Of a DNA stretch of 64,000 nucleotides, positions 15,644 to 27,175 are shown one piece after another. The DNA is from an uncultured Fibrobacter sp. GTDB taxonomy: Bacteria > Fibrobacterota > Fibrobacteria > Fibrobacterales > Fibrobacteraceae. Within the stretch, counting starts at the first letter, position 1. Each line of letters begins with the position of its first letter. A model generated the notes under the pieces. It had not been told where the DNA came from. It searched no databases and was given only the letters and a program-made list of their open reading frames with translations. The stretch spans positions 56,900 to 120,899 of the forward strand of contig CAMJQW010000003.1 in NCBI GenBank assembly GCA_946408125.1, given 5' to 3'. The position numbers were made by a program, and so were the translations under genes.

Positions 15644-17494
15644 CTAGCGCACGATGCGGACGCTCTGCATCTTGCCCGTAGCGCGGTTGCGCAGGTAGTA
15701 GATGCCGGAGGACTTCACGTCGTTGGAGGTTTCGAGGATCTGCTTGGCAGCGTCGAAGCCGTAAGCCGAGAGGATGCCCATGTTGACACCGTTCATGTCG
15801 AACACGAAGTAGTGCTGCAGGGTGTTCTGCTCGTACTGGAGGTCGCTGGCGATGGATTCCTTGCCGCCCTGACCGCCTTCGCCGCCCTGGCCACCTTCGC
15901 CGCCCTGGCCACCTTCGCCGCCCTGGCCACCTTCGCCCAGAGAGAAGTTGAGGTAGTCGATGTCGAACCAGGCACCCGTCACCGTCATGCGGAGGATGTG
16001 CTGGCCGGCCGGGAGGGCCACCTTGGCAGTCACGTCGCTATAGTCGTCCCAACCGGTTCCGGACACGGGGACCTGGGCCACTTCCTGTCCGTCCACGGAG
16101 AGGGTGAACGAAGCGGTCGAATTGTCCGTCGCGACAGAAGCCGTCATGGTGTATTCACCAGCGGCGGCCACATTGACCGTGTATTCGAGCCAGTCGCCTT
16201 CGCTGTTGTAGCCCACGATATTGCCGGTCTGCTTCTTGTAGATATCGACGTCGGCAGCATCGTCAGCGCGGTAGTCGGAGTCGCCGTGGTTCTCGGAGTC
16301 GCCTTCGGCATAGGTCACGTTGCTCACGCCATCGGATTCACCCTGGCCACAGATATCGAAGTCTTCGGCTTCGATCTTGCCCGGGATAGCGAGTGCAGAG
16401 CCCTTGAAGAGCTTGCGCTTGACCGGTTCAGGCGGAGTGTATACGCTGTTGAGCAGGCCCGTGTTGTTGACACCCTTGTTGCTCTTCAGGTATTGCTTGA
16501 GCCAAGTCATGGCGGAACGATCCCTGTTTCCATCGATGATACCCGAGTTGGTCAGCCATGTGGCGCCATTGATGTAGCCCCAAATGGTAATGCCACCAAC
16601 GTGTTCGTTTTCCATGAAGTAGGAAATCTGCTGTTCATAGCAGGTCTTCTGGATATTATCATCCGAAGTGTTGATGTCATATTCCGAAATGAGCATCGGA
16701 GTCTGGGTATTGTTCCAAATCTTTTCCAGAGCGCTCTTCAGAGTGCTGAGAGCGAGGCAGTTACCACCACCACCGGTACCGTTGGCGCCACCACCCTGGG
16801 TCATCATGTCGTGAGCCTGGAGGCCATAGGCGTCAACCGGAGCGCCATTCTTCTTGATGGTCTTGATAAGGTCGATACCCTGGTCCAAGTTCCACTGGAC
16901 CGTGTTGTAGTCGTTGTAGATAAGCACGGCATTCGGCCAGCGCTTTCTTGCTTCCTTGAACGCATTGACGATGAACATGTAGTCACCATTGTTGTCGCCA
17001 CCCATCGCCTGAATAATCTTGGTCTTCGGGTAGTTGGAATGGTACTGGTTGTTACCCGTACGGATAGCCTCGTTCACCACGTCGATCATGTCGAGTTCGG
17101 GGAATTCCTTCTTGACGGCATCGAACCAGTCCATAATGGCCTTCTTGGTGTCGTCAGCGCTCAAGCTTTCCAACCAAGTCGGGTACTGGGAACCCCAAAG
17201 CAAGGCGTGGAACTTGAAGAGCCCGCCGTTATTCTTTGCCCAGTTGAATGCAGCCTTGCACCCGCTAAAATTGCGGTTGCCACGAGAACCTTCAACGGAC
17301 TGCCACTTACATTCGTTTTCGGCAGTAATCTGGTTCCAGTAGGTTCCGAAGTCGGAACGCACCTGGCCGCGCGTCGTAATGTTACCGACAAATTTAGAGG
17401 CACCGTCGGCCAGGCCGGGGCCTGCGAACGAGAACGTCGATGCCGCGAGGGCAACCGTCAGTGCTTTTGTTGCTGTTGAGAGAATCTTATTCAT
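15644..17494 (-). CDS. Secreted GH10 xylanase with CBM6 and basic C-terminal module
   Basis: 616 residues. Signal peptide 1-24, then a compact GH10 barrel (about 27-345) with acid/base Glu142 in DVVNEAIRTG and nucleophile Glu271 in MLISEYDI. A CBM6 (about 370-508; PGKIEAEDFD, GYNSEGDWLEYTVNV, WFDIDYLNF) follows. A Gly-rich linker of GGEGGQ repeats leads to a basic tail ending YYLRNRATGKMQSVRIVR. Endo-1,4-xylan cleavage outside the cell is expected. A set of clustered GH10-CBM6 xylanases is known from F. succinogenes S85. The ATG at 17494 starts the signal peptide and is preceded by AAGGATGTGG. It is a tandem paralogue of the next gene. Confidence 0.93.
   Translation of the reverse strand: MNKILSTATKALTVALAASTFSFAGPGLADGASKFVGNITTRGQVRSDFGTYWNQITAENECKWQSVEGSRGNRNFSGCKAAFNWAKNNGGLFKFHALLWGSQYPTWLESLSADDTKKAIMDWFDAVKKEFPELDMIDVVNEAIRTGNNQYHSNYPKTKIIQAMGGDNNGDYMFIVNAFKEARKRWPNAVLIYNDYNTVQWNLDQGIDLIKTIKKNGAPVDAYGLQAHDMMTQGGGANGTGGGGNCLALSTLKSALEKIWNNTQTPMLISEYDINTSDDNIQKTCYEQQISYFMENEHVGGITIWGYINGATWLTNSGIIDGNRDRSAMTWLKQYLKSNKGVNNTGLLNSVYTPPEPVKRKLFKGSALAIPGKIEAEDFDICGQGESDGVSNVTYAEGDSENHGDSDYRADDAADVDIYKKQTGNIVGYNSEGDWLEYTVNVAAAGEYTMTASVATDNSTASFTLSVDGQEVAQVPVSGTGWDDYSDVTAKVALPAGQHILRMTVTGAWFDIDYLNFSLGEGGQGGEGGQGGEGGQGGEGGQGGKESIASDLQYEQNTLQHYFVFDMNGVNMGILSAYGFDAAKQILETSNDVKSSGIYYLRNRATGKMQSVRIVR
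15862..15938 (-). repeat. 18-bp tandem repeat encoding the GGEGGQ linker
   Basis: About four in-frame 18-bp units, each encoding Gly-Gly-Glu-Gly-Gly-Gln (for example GGCGAAGGTGGCCAGGGC), separate the CBM6 from the terminal module. Units are nearly identical, so copy number could vary between strains without frameshift. No other enzyme in the cluster has this linker. Confidence 0.85.
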
Positions 17495-17544
17495 ATCCAC
17501 ATCCTTTTTTTTGGTGTGGTCGGCATCCCATTGCCAACCCACAA

Positions 17545-17610
17545 TAAAACTATCCCGAAAAATGTGGACTATTTCAAGCCTGAATATTGTTTCCATGGAC
17601 AATCTGTCCA
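17545..17610 (-). promoter_or_regulatory. Operator 1 plus -10 for the first GH10 gene
   Basis: Palindrome TGGACAGATTGTCCA at 17596-17610 sits inside a longer perfect repeat (10-bp arms, 17592-17614). It is followed after exactly 43 nt by TAGTTTTA (17545-17552). The start codon is 102 bp from the site. The previous terminator lies upstream, so the site belongs to this gene. Confidence 0.75.
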
Positions 17611-17619
17611 TGGAATAGC

Positions 17620-17650
17620 AAAAACGACCCCCAAAACCTCCGTTTTGGGA
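17620..17650 (-). terminator. Intrinsic terminator after the second GH10 gene
   Basis: Stem CCCAAAAC / GTTTTGGG followed by a short T run on the minus strand, 37 bp past the stop. Confidence 0.7.
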
Positions 17651-17686
17651 CCCGTTTTCTGGAAAATCAAGCTTTTCAGGTTACAA

Positions 17687-19582
17687 TTAGCGGACGATAC
17701 GGATTTTCTGCATTTCTCCGGTAAAGCGGTTGCGCAGCAGGTACACGCCCGAGCACTTAATGTCGGCGGAGGTACGGAGGATTTCCGCGGCGCCGTCGAA
17801 TCCGTAGGCACTCATGACACCCATATTGACGCCGTGCATGTCGAACACGAAGTAGTGCTGGAGGGAGTTCGGCTCGTAGTTGATGTTCTGACCGATAACC
17901 GTCGTACCTTCACCCGGATTATCGTCGCCCGGTTCTTCAGACACGATCGGTTCGGGGTCGGTAGCGTCCTTGCCCTTCACGAAGGTGAAGTAGTCCACAT
18001 CGAACCAGGAGCCCGTCACCGTCATGCGGAGGATATGCTTGCCTGCAGTGAGGGAAACGTTGGCAGAAACCTTGTTGTAGTCGTCGTAGTTCTCCTCGCC
18101 CTGCTTGGCAGCCGGGACGCTGATGACATCGGTAAGGGCCTTGCCATCGAGAGAAAGCTGGAAGCTGGAGGTAGAACCGGCAGCAGCCACTGCAGCGAAC
18201 ATGGTGTAATCGCCCGCTTCCTTCACGTTGACCGAGTATTCGAGCCAGTCGCCTTCGCTGTTGTAGCCCACGATGATGCCGGTAGCCTTATTGTAGAGGT
18301 CCACACCCGTCGTGTCCTTGCGGTAATCCTTCACGTCGCCGTGGTTTTCGATATCGCCTTCGCTGTAAGAGACGTTGCTTACGCCATCAGTTTCGCCGAC
18401 ACCGGAAATATCGAAGTCTTCGGCCTCAATCTTGCCCGGAATCTCGAATGCGGAGCCCTTGAACATCTTGCGTAGCACAGGTTCGACCGGAGTGAGCACT
18501 CCCGTCGGAAGGCCGGTCATGTTCACCCCCTTGTTGGAAGCCAGATATTCCTTCATCCATGTTAGAGCCGGACGATCCTGACCATTTCTAACAAGACCCG
18601 AGCAACCGTTCGCCTTGCCATTACAGTTAAGCCAGGTCTGACCGTAGACCCATCCCCAAATGGTGATGCCGGCAACATAGGGGTCCTCCATCCAGTACTT
18701 GACCTGTTCCTGATAGCACTGCTTCTGGATGCCATCGTCAGTAGACGGAACGTCATATTCAGAGATCAGAACCGGGAAATTATTAGTTTCCTTATGGATC
18801 TTCTGCATGGTAGCAACGAAATTATTGTAATTCATGCAGACGCCGCCGCCGCCAGTACCACCAGCCTGACCACCGTCACTCATCAAGTCATGAGCCTGGA
18901 GGCCGTAAGCATCAACAGGCGCGCCATTCTTTCGGATAGTGTTGATCAGGTTGATGCCCTGGTCCACATGCCACTGGATGGTGTTATAGTCGTTATAGAT
19001 GAGGATAGCCTTGGGCCAACGTTCGCGAGCCATCTTGAAAGCGGTCGTCAAGAAGGCGTAATCGCCGTTGTTATCGCCACCCAGTGCAGGAATAATCTTG
19101 GTTCTGGTATAACCAGAATGATACTGATTGTTGCCCGTACGGATAGCTTCGTTGGCCACGTCAATCATCTCGATATCGGGGTAATGTTGCTTGACGGCGT
19201 CGAACCAGTCGGTAATAGCCTTCTTGGTATCTTCAACGCTCAGGCTTTCGAGCCAGCCAGGATACTGGCCGCCCCAAAGGAGGGCATGGAACTTAAAGTG
19301 ACCGCCATTGTTCTTTGCCCAGTTGTAGGCCGCATCGCAACCGGCCCAGTTGTAGCGACCGCGAGTACCTTCGATGGAACCCCACTTACAACCATTTTCG
19401 GCGGTAGCCTGGTTCCACAGCTTGGTAAATTGGTCATTTGGACCAGGAGAAGTGTTAGACTGAGTAATGTTGCCAATGAACTTTGCTGCACCATCGGCAA
19501 TGCCGGGCCCCGCGAAAGAGAAAGTCGATGCCGCAAGAGCCACGGCAGCAACCCTTGTTGCTGTTGAGAGAATATTTTTCAT
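17687..19582 (-). CDS. Secreted GH10 xylanase with CBM6 and basic C-terminal module
   Basis: 631 residues, clearly a paralogue of the neighbouring GH10 enzyme. Signal peptide 1-24; GH10 barrel about 27-355 with Glu145 in DVANEAIRTG as acid/base and Glu275 in VLISEYDV as nucleophile. CBM6 (about 385-525) contains GKIEAEDFD, GYNSEGDWLEYSVNV and WFDVDYFTF. A Pro/Glu-rich spacer and a terminal module ending YLLRNRFTGEMQKIRIVR follow. The spacer here lacks the GGEGGQ repeats. ATG 19582 starts the signal peptide; upstream sequence to 19651 is in frame but covers the promoter. Confidence 0.93.
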   Translation of the reverse strand: MKNILSTATRVAAVALAASTFSFAGPGIADGAAKFIGNITQSNTSPGPNDQFTKLWNQATAENGCKWGSIEGTRGRYNWAGCDAAYNWAKNNGGHFKFHALLWGGQYPGWLESLSVEDTKKAITDWFDAVKQHYPDIEMIDVANEAIRTGNNQYHSGYTRTKIIPALGGDNNGDYAFLTTAFKMARERWPKAILIYNDYNTIQWHVDQGINLINTIRKNGAPVDAYGLQAHDLMSDGGQAGGTGGGGVCMNYNNFVATMQKIHKETNNFPVLISEYDVPSTDDGIQKQCYQEQVKYWMEDPYVAGITIWGWVYGQTWLNCNGKANGCSGLVRNGQDRPALTWMKEYLASNKGVNMTGLPTGVLTPVEPVLRKMFKGSAFEIPGKIEAEDFDISGVGETDGVSNVSYSEGDIENHGDVKDYRKDTTGVDLYNKATGIIVGYNSEGDWLEYSVNVKEAGDYTMFAAVAAAGSTSSFQLSLDGKALTDVISVPAAKQGEENYDDYNKVSANVSLTAGKHILRMTVTGSWFDVDYFTFVKGKDATDPEPIVSEEPGDDNPGEGTTVIGQNINYEPNSLQHYFVFDMHGVNMGVMSAYGFDGAAEILRTSADIKCSGVYLLRNRFTGEMQKIRIVR

Positions 19583-19635
19583 ATCCAGTACATCCCTTAT
19601 TTTAATGCGGCCGGCCACCACGCCAACCCACATCA

Positions 19636-19701
19636 AAAAATTATCTCGCAAAACAGGGAATGTATTGCGGGGAAATCAATGTTCTTTTGACACTTTATCA
19701 A
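19636..19701 (-). promoter_or_regulatory. Operator 2 plus -10 for the second GH10 gene
   Basis: TTGATAAAGTGTCAA at 19687-19701, 43 nt, then TAATTTTT at 19636-19643. Start codon 105 bp from the site. Sequence around the -10 (GATAATTTT ... TGTGGGTTGG) also resembles that of operator 1. The interval 19583-19868 is a divergent promoter region with no gene. Confidence 0.75.
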
Positions 19702-19757
19702 TGGCAGGCATTATTCTTACACGCTTTTTTTCTCGCTTTTACGCATTTAAGCGATTT

Positions 19758-19823
19758 TTCTACTTATATCAACATTTTTTTACACATTTCCCTAGCATTT
19801 GAAGTAAAAAAGATTTACATTTC
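19758..19823 (+). promoter_or_regulatory. Degenerate operator plus -10 for the plus-strand CE1 gene
   Basis: TTCTACTTATATCAA (19758-19772) keeps only the right half-site. TACATTTC (19816-19823) follows after exactly 43 nt. The match is weak on sequence but has the same spacing as the fourteen minus-strand sites. Confidence 0.4.
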
Positions 19824-19868
19824 AGTTGAATACCGCAAGGGAGCGGTTTGGAAAAAAAGGAGTCAACA

Positions 19869-21401
19869 ATGAATTTCCCCAAACTAATGGGCATTGCTAG
19901 CGTTATAGCAATGTCTAGCACTATGGCGTTCGCCTGGAGTATCAGTGGCAAAGTCCAATCGGCAGGCTCGGGCAGAGCCCTCGCCGGCGTAGCCATCAAC
20001 TCGTTCAACTACGCAAGCGTTTCCGGCATCACCGCCGAAGACGGCACCTTCAGTCTTTCCAGCGAAGGCAACGACGCCATCGTCGGCCTCAACGGGGCAA
20101 GGATGTCTGCCAGCATCCGCGGCGGCATCTTATCGCTCGACAACGTGAGCGCCCGCCTGCTGAAGATTTCCGCCATCAACGCGCTCGGCAAGGTGACCTA
20201 CCAGCGCGCCTTCTACGAGATCAACGGTTCCGTGAGCATCGACCTCGCGAAGGCCGCCGGCCATAGCGCGAGCTTCGTGCGCATCAGCGCCGACGGCGCC
20301 AACCAGACCTACATCGTAAAGGGCAGTAACATCCTCCTCAAGGAAGGCGACCCGCTGCCGTCATTCTCGTTCACTTTGGAAGGCTACCAGAACACCACCT
20401 ACCAGATGCAGGCCGAAGTCGAAACGAACGTGGTTGTCAAGATGGAACGCGCATCTGCCACCCAGAACAGCTCCAGCAGCGTCGTGGGCCAGAGCTCCTC
20501 GAATACCGTGACCCAATCGAGCACCACAGAGGTGAAGTCCTCCTCTAGCGAGGCGGCACAGACCCCGGTCGATTGCTCCGGCAAGACCGCAAAGGCCGGC
20601 AAGCAGAACATGAGCGTGACCGTCGACGGCAAGCAGCGCACCTTCATCATGAACATTCCTAGCGCCTACACGGGCGACAAGCCCGTTCCGCTGTTCGTGG
20701 ACTACCACGCCGTTACGGGAAATGGCCAGGGCCAATATGACGGCACAACCTACAGGCAACTGACCGAACCCGAAGGCGTCATCGCTTTGTACCCTGACGG
20801 CACCAAGTCGGCTGATTCTCGCAAAATGGGTCCCGGCTGGAACGTCGGTCCCTGCTGCTCCGACGATGATGACGTCAAGTTCACCCGCGAAATGATCAAG
20901 AAAGTCGAAGAAATCGCCTGCATCGACACGAAGCGCGTTTACGCAGCCGGATTCTCGATGGGTGGCGGCATGAGCAACCACGTGGCCTGCAACATGGCCG
21001 ACGTTTTCGCCGCCGTCGCGCCCGCCGGTATGGACTTGAACAGCGAGAACAGCGCGAGCTGCAGCCCCGCCCGTCCGATTCCCATCATCATGTTCCGTGG
21101 CACCAATGACAACGTCTGCAAATGGCAGGGTGGCGATAGCGGATACGGTGATGGAATGGTCTTCCTGGGTGCCGAAAAGAACTTCAAATTCTGGGCCGAC
21201 AAGAACGGATGCGAAGGATCCCCGGCCAAGAACTCCGACGGCTGCGACGAATACTCCAACTGCAAGGATGGCGTGAAGGTCGTCCTCTGCACCAACAAGG
21301 GCGTCGGTGGAGGCGGATTCATGGGTGGCGGCGCAGACGGCCACGCACAAGGCGACGGCAAGATCGGCTGGCCGTTCCTGAAGCAGTTCACTTTGCCGTA
21401 A
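19869..21401 (+). CDS. Secreted CE1-type esterase (feruloyl or acetyl-xylan esterase)
   Basis: 510 residues. Signal peptide (1-20), then a carboxypeptidase-regulatory-like Ig domain (about 22-95: ISGKVQSAGSGRALAGVAI) and a second beta-rich domain. A Ser-rich linker (about 200-235) leads to an alpha/beta hydrolase (about 240-510). GFSMGGGMS holds nucleophile Ser363, GADGHAQGD the His492, and FRGTNDNVC the region of the acid. Such enzymes remove ferulate or acetate from arabinoxylan. Several Cys pairs suggest disulfides. No CBM6 or basic tail is present, unlike its neighbours. AAGGAG lies 6 nt before the ATG. It is the only plus-strand gene of the cluster. Confidence 0.85.
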   Translation: MNFPKLMGIASVIAMSSTMAFAWSISGKVQSAGSGRALAGVAINSFNYASVSGITAEDGTFSLSSEGNDAIVGLNGARMSASIRGGILSLDNVSARLLKISAINALGKVTYQRAFYEINGSVSIDLAKAAGHSASFVRISADGANQTYIVKGSNILLKEGDPLPSFSFTLEGYQNTTYQMQAEVETNVVVKMERASATQNSSSSVVGQSSSNTVTQSSTTEVKSSSSEAAQTPVDCSGKTAKAGKQNMSVTVDGKQRTFIMNIPSAYTGDKPVPLFVDYHAVTGNGQGQYDGTTYRQLTEPEGVIALYPDGTKSADSRKMGPGWNVGPCCSDDDDVKFTREMIKKVEEIACIDTKRVYAAGFSMGGGMSNHVACNMADVFAAVAPAGMDLNSENSASCSPARPIPIIMFRGTNDNVCKWQGGDSGYGDGMVFLGAEKNFKFWADKNGCEGSPAKNSDGCDEYSNCKDGVKVVLCTNKGVGGGGFMGGGADGHAQGDGKIGWPFLKQFTLP

Positions 21402-21430
21402 ACTTTTTTGGAATGAGTACTCCTCTTTCT

Positions 21431-21468
21431 TAAAAGGAATCCCCCGCGAACGCGGGGGATTTTCTTTT
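21431..21468. terminator. Bidirectional terminator between CE1 and GH39-like genes
   Basis: AATCCCCCGCG-AA-CGCGGGGGATT with A and T runs on either side, between two convergent genes. Confidence 0.88.
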
Positions 21469-21480
21469 AGGAGTGGATTC

Positions 21481-23424
21481 TTATTTCTGCACGTTGATGC
21501 GGTAGGCATGCCCGCCGTGGCGGGGCTTTACCAGATAAACGCCGGATTGCCTTACCGCAGCCGTAGCGGCGGCTTTCACACCCGCGGAACCGTATGATGA
21601 GAAACTCGCTACGTACTTGCCCGTGACGCCATACACGTCGTATACCGCGGGGCCTGCACGATGAGCGAAGGATGCGTAGAGCTGCGTCGTAGCGGTGTCT
21701 GCCGGGGCGGTTTCGCCAAGCGCGAGCCAGTCGAGGTTCACGTAGTTGCCCACGATTTCGAGCTTGAGCACGTGTTCGCCGGCGGGGAGATTCACCTTGT
21801 CCGCTTCGAACGTAGAGTAGGTTTCCCAGTCGCTGCCCTGCGGGAGGATGATGTCGTCCGTCGCCGCCTCGCCATCGATGTACAGCTTGAAACCGGCATT
21901 CTCCGAGGTGGTCGCATAGTTTACCGTCAGGTCGAGTTCGCCTGCCGAGGCCATGTTCACGGTGTATTCGAGCCATTCGCCTTCCTGCGTGTAGCCGACG
22001 GCATAACCCTCGCCCGCCTTCACGATATCCACGGCGTCTTCGCGGTATTCGCTCCCCTTGTTCTCGTCGTCCTTGTCCATGTAGGCCTTGCCCGCGCCGC
22101 CCACGTCGTAGTTCTCGACTTCGATCTTGCCCGGAATGGCGATGGCATCCTTGTAGGGTGCCTGCGGGATAATCGGGGTCACGTACACGCGGTAGCCGTA
22201 CTTGGTGTTCTTGATGTTCACGGGAACGGTAATCTTGCCTCCGCTCACGTCGTATTCCTTGCTCGATTCGAGCGTCGTGGAGGGCACCGCCTTGTCCTTG
22301 TTTTCCCAGACGACGTATTCCACGTCCACGTTCACCTTGTTGCCGAATGCCTCCGGAATGCCCGTGATGTTCACATTCACGTCGCCCAGCGTGTTTCCGC
22401 CGAGGACGATGCTCGCAAAGCCTTTCTTTTTGTCGAGTGCGGCGAAGCCGTCCACGCCGTCGCTCTTGTCGTTGGGAGGCGTCACCTTCGTCATGTAGCC
22501 GCTCATGTCGCCGTACCACTTGTACAGCCACCAGCCGCCACCGCGTTCGTTATTGGAGGTGAGCAGGCTCCCGAGGCGGCCCGGAAGCGGTACGAACCAC
22601 CACGAGATCATGGCGCTTTCAACCCCGTGGCGCTCGAACTTGGCGATGAACGGTACCGATACGCCGGGGCAGCCTTCCTCGGAATGTTCCTCGGAGGAAT
22701 ACTCGTTGATGCTGATGGCGCGGGGCGTCACGTTGTATTTCTTTTCGAGGTTGCGGTAGTTCTCCACGGCTCCCGCAAAGCCGCCGCTCCCCCACTGGTG
22801 CCAGCTGATCACGTCGGGCATGCAGTTGTTCTGCGAGCAGTACTTGACGAACTCTTCCATCTTCGAGGCATTGTACCACGAATACGAGGGGCCGATAATC
22901 TTTGCAGTGGGATCCATCTGGCGGATGAGCTGGTAGGTCTCTTTCCAGAGGCCCGAATTGAAATCGATGGTCGTGCTTTTCCAGGTGTCGTTTGGCTCGT
23001 TCCAGATTTCGTAGCCGTCGAAATTCTTGTTGCTGGAAGAAAGCTTGTCGTTGATGACGGACTTTACTTCGTTTTTCCAGTGGTCCATGTTCTGGAACTT
23101 GTAGGGCCAGCCGGGCAGCACGTCGGCCAGACGTATCTGGATCTTGGCGTCGATGCTTTCCACGCGCGGGGCGACGAGGAACGCGCCGCCGATTCCCTGC
23201 TGGCGGCCGCTGCCGCTACGGGCGGGCGAAAGGAACACGTTCGGCTTGAGGGGCGCGACATCCTTTTCGATGTCGGTCGGGAGCGTTTCGGTGAGGCCGT
23301 AGAGCGAACCCGTGGCCACGTGCGTCACCGGCCTGATGCTGTCGCCCAGGCTCACGTCGAGGTTTACCGCCGCAAAAAGGCACGACGGCAACAGAATAAG
23401 CGGGAAAATTGATCGAAAATCCAT
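21481..23424 (-). CDS. Secreted clan-A glycosidase, GH39-like, with CBM6
   Basis: 647 residues. Signal peptide (1-18). Catalytic part about 20-430: GYEIWNEPND supplies the likely acid/base Glu and ISINEYSSEE the likely nucleophile, in the spacing of clan GH-A enzymes. WNEPN wording resembles GH39 (xylosidase or similar), but I am not sure of the family. A C-terminal beta domain (about 330-430) precedes a CBM6 (GKIEVENYDVGG, GYTQEGEWLEYTVNM, NYVNLDWLALG). The basic tail ends GVYLVKPRHGGHAYRINVQK. Substrate is presumably a xylan-type oligomer or backbone. ATG 23424 is preceded by AAAGGGATGG. Confidence 0.72.
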   Translation of the reverse strand: MDFRSIFPLILLPSCLFAAVNLDVSLGDSIRPVTHVATGSLYGLTETLPTDIEKDVAPLKPNVFLSPARSGSGRQQGIGGAFLVAPRVESIDAKIQIRLADVLPGWPYKFQNMDHWKNEVKSVINDKLSSSNKNFDGYEIWNEPNDTWKSTTIDFNSGLWKETYQLIRQMDPTAKIIGPSYSWYNASKMEEFVKYCSQNNCMPDVISWHQWGSGGFAGAVENYRNLEKKYNVTPRAISINEYSSEEHSEEGCPGVSVPFIAKFERHGVESAMISWWFVPLPGRLGSLLTSNNERGGGWWLYKWYGDMSGYMTKVTPPNDKSDGVDGFAALDKKKGFASIVLGGNTLGDVNVNITGIPEAFGNKVNVDVEYVVWENKDKAVPSTTLESSKEYDVSGGKITVPVNIKNTKYGYRVYVTPIIPQAPYKDAIAIPGKIEVENYDVGGAGKAYMDKDDENKGSEYREDAVDIVKAGEGYAVGYTQEGEWLEYTVNMASAGELDLTVNYATTSENAGFKLYIDGEAATDDIILPQGSDWETYSTFEADKVNLPAGEHVLKLEIVGNYVNLDWLALGETAPADTATTQLYASFAHRAGPAVYDVYGVTGKYVASFSSYGSAGVKAAATAAVRQSGVYLVKPRHGGHAYRINVQK

Positions 23425-23457
23425 AAAACCATCCCTTTGTACTATGCTTGCACACCC

Positions 23458-23523
23458 TAAAAATACGCAAAAAAAGGGGGTGGTTTTAGGGGTCCCCGGA
23501 ATTTACTTTTGCAAAAATTTCAA
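23458..23523 (-). promoter_or_regulatory. Operator 3 (one mismatch) plus -10 for the GH39-like gene
   Basis: TTGAAATTTTTGCAA at 23509-23523 deviates from the consensus in one half. TATTTTTA follows after exactly 43 nt (23458-23465), 33 bp before the ATG. Confidence 0.6.
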
Positions 23524-23554
23524 ACGAAAGATGCCCCGGAAAAGTCCGGGGCAT
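23524..23554 (-). terminator. Terminator after the GH2 gene
   Basis: ATGCCCCGGA / TCCGGGGCAT stem with a 4-nt loop; the following T stretch is short (CTTTCGTTT). Confidence 0.7.
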
Positions 23555-23586
23555 AGGTCTTTGAGGTGTGGATTAGGATTTCTGCT

Positions 23587-27087
<3,501 letters not shown>

Positions 27088-27107
27088 TCACATCTTAATA
27101 CACACAC

Positions 27108-27136
27108 AAAAAAAATACCCCTTTTTGAGGGGTATT
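27108..27136 (-). terminator. Terminator after GH43, overlapping the GH2 promoter
   Basis: AATACCCC / GGGGTATT stem followed by eight T on the minus strand. The T run coincides with the -10 element of the GH2 gene. Confidence 0.85.
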
Positions 27137-27175
27137 GAAAGGTCTTTTTCACAAGTCGCATGGACAAGTTATCAA
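27110..27175 (-). promoter_or_regulatory. Operator 4 plus -10 for the GH2 gene
   Basis: TTGATAACTTGTCCA (27161-27175) overlaps the stop codon of the GH43 gene upstream. TATTTTTT (27110-27117) follows after exactly 43 nt. That -10 is the T run of the preceding terminator. Confidence 0.75.

Noticed and set aside
23409..23423. Strict match TTGATCGAAAATCCA to the shared palindrome
   Set aside because: It overlaps the start codon of the GH39-like gene, has no -10 at 43 nt, and about one strict match is expected by chance. The weaker site at 23509 has the right spacing.
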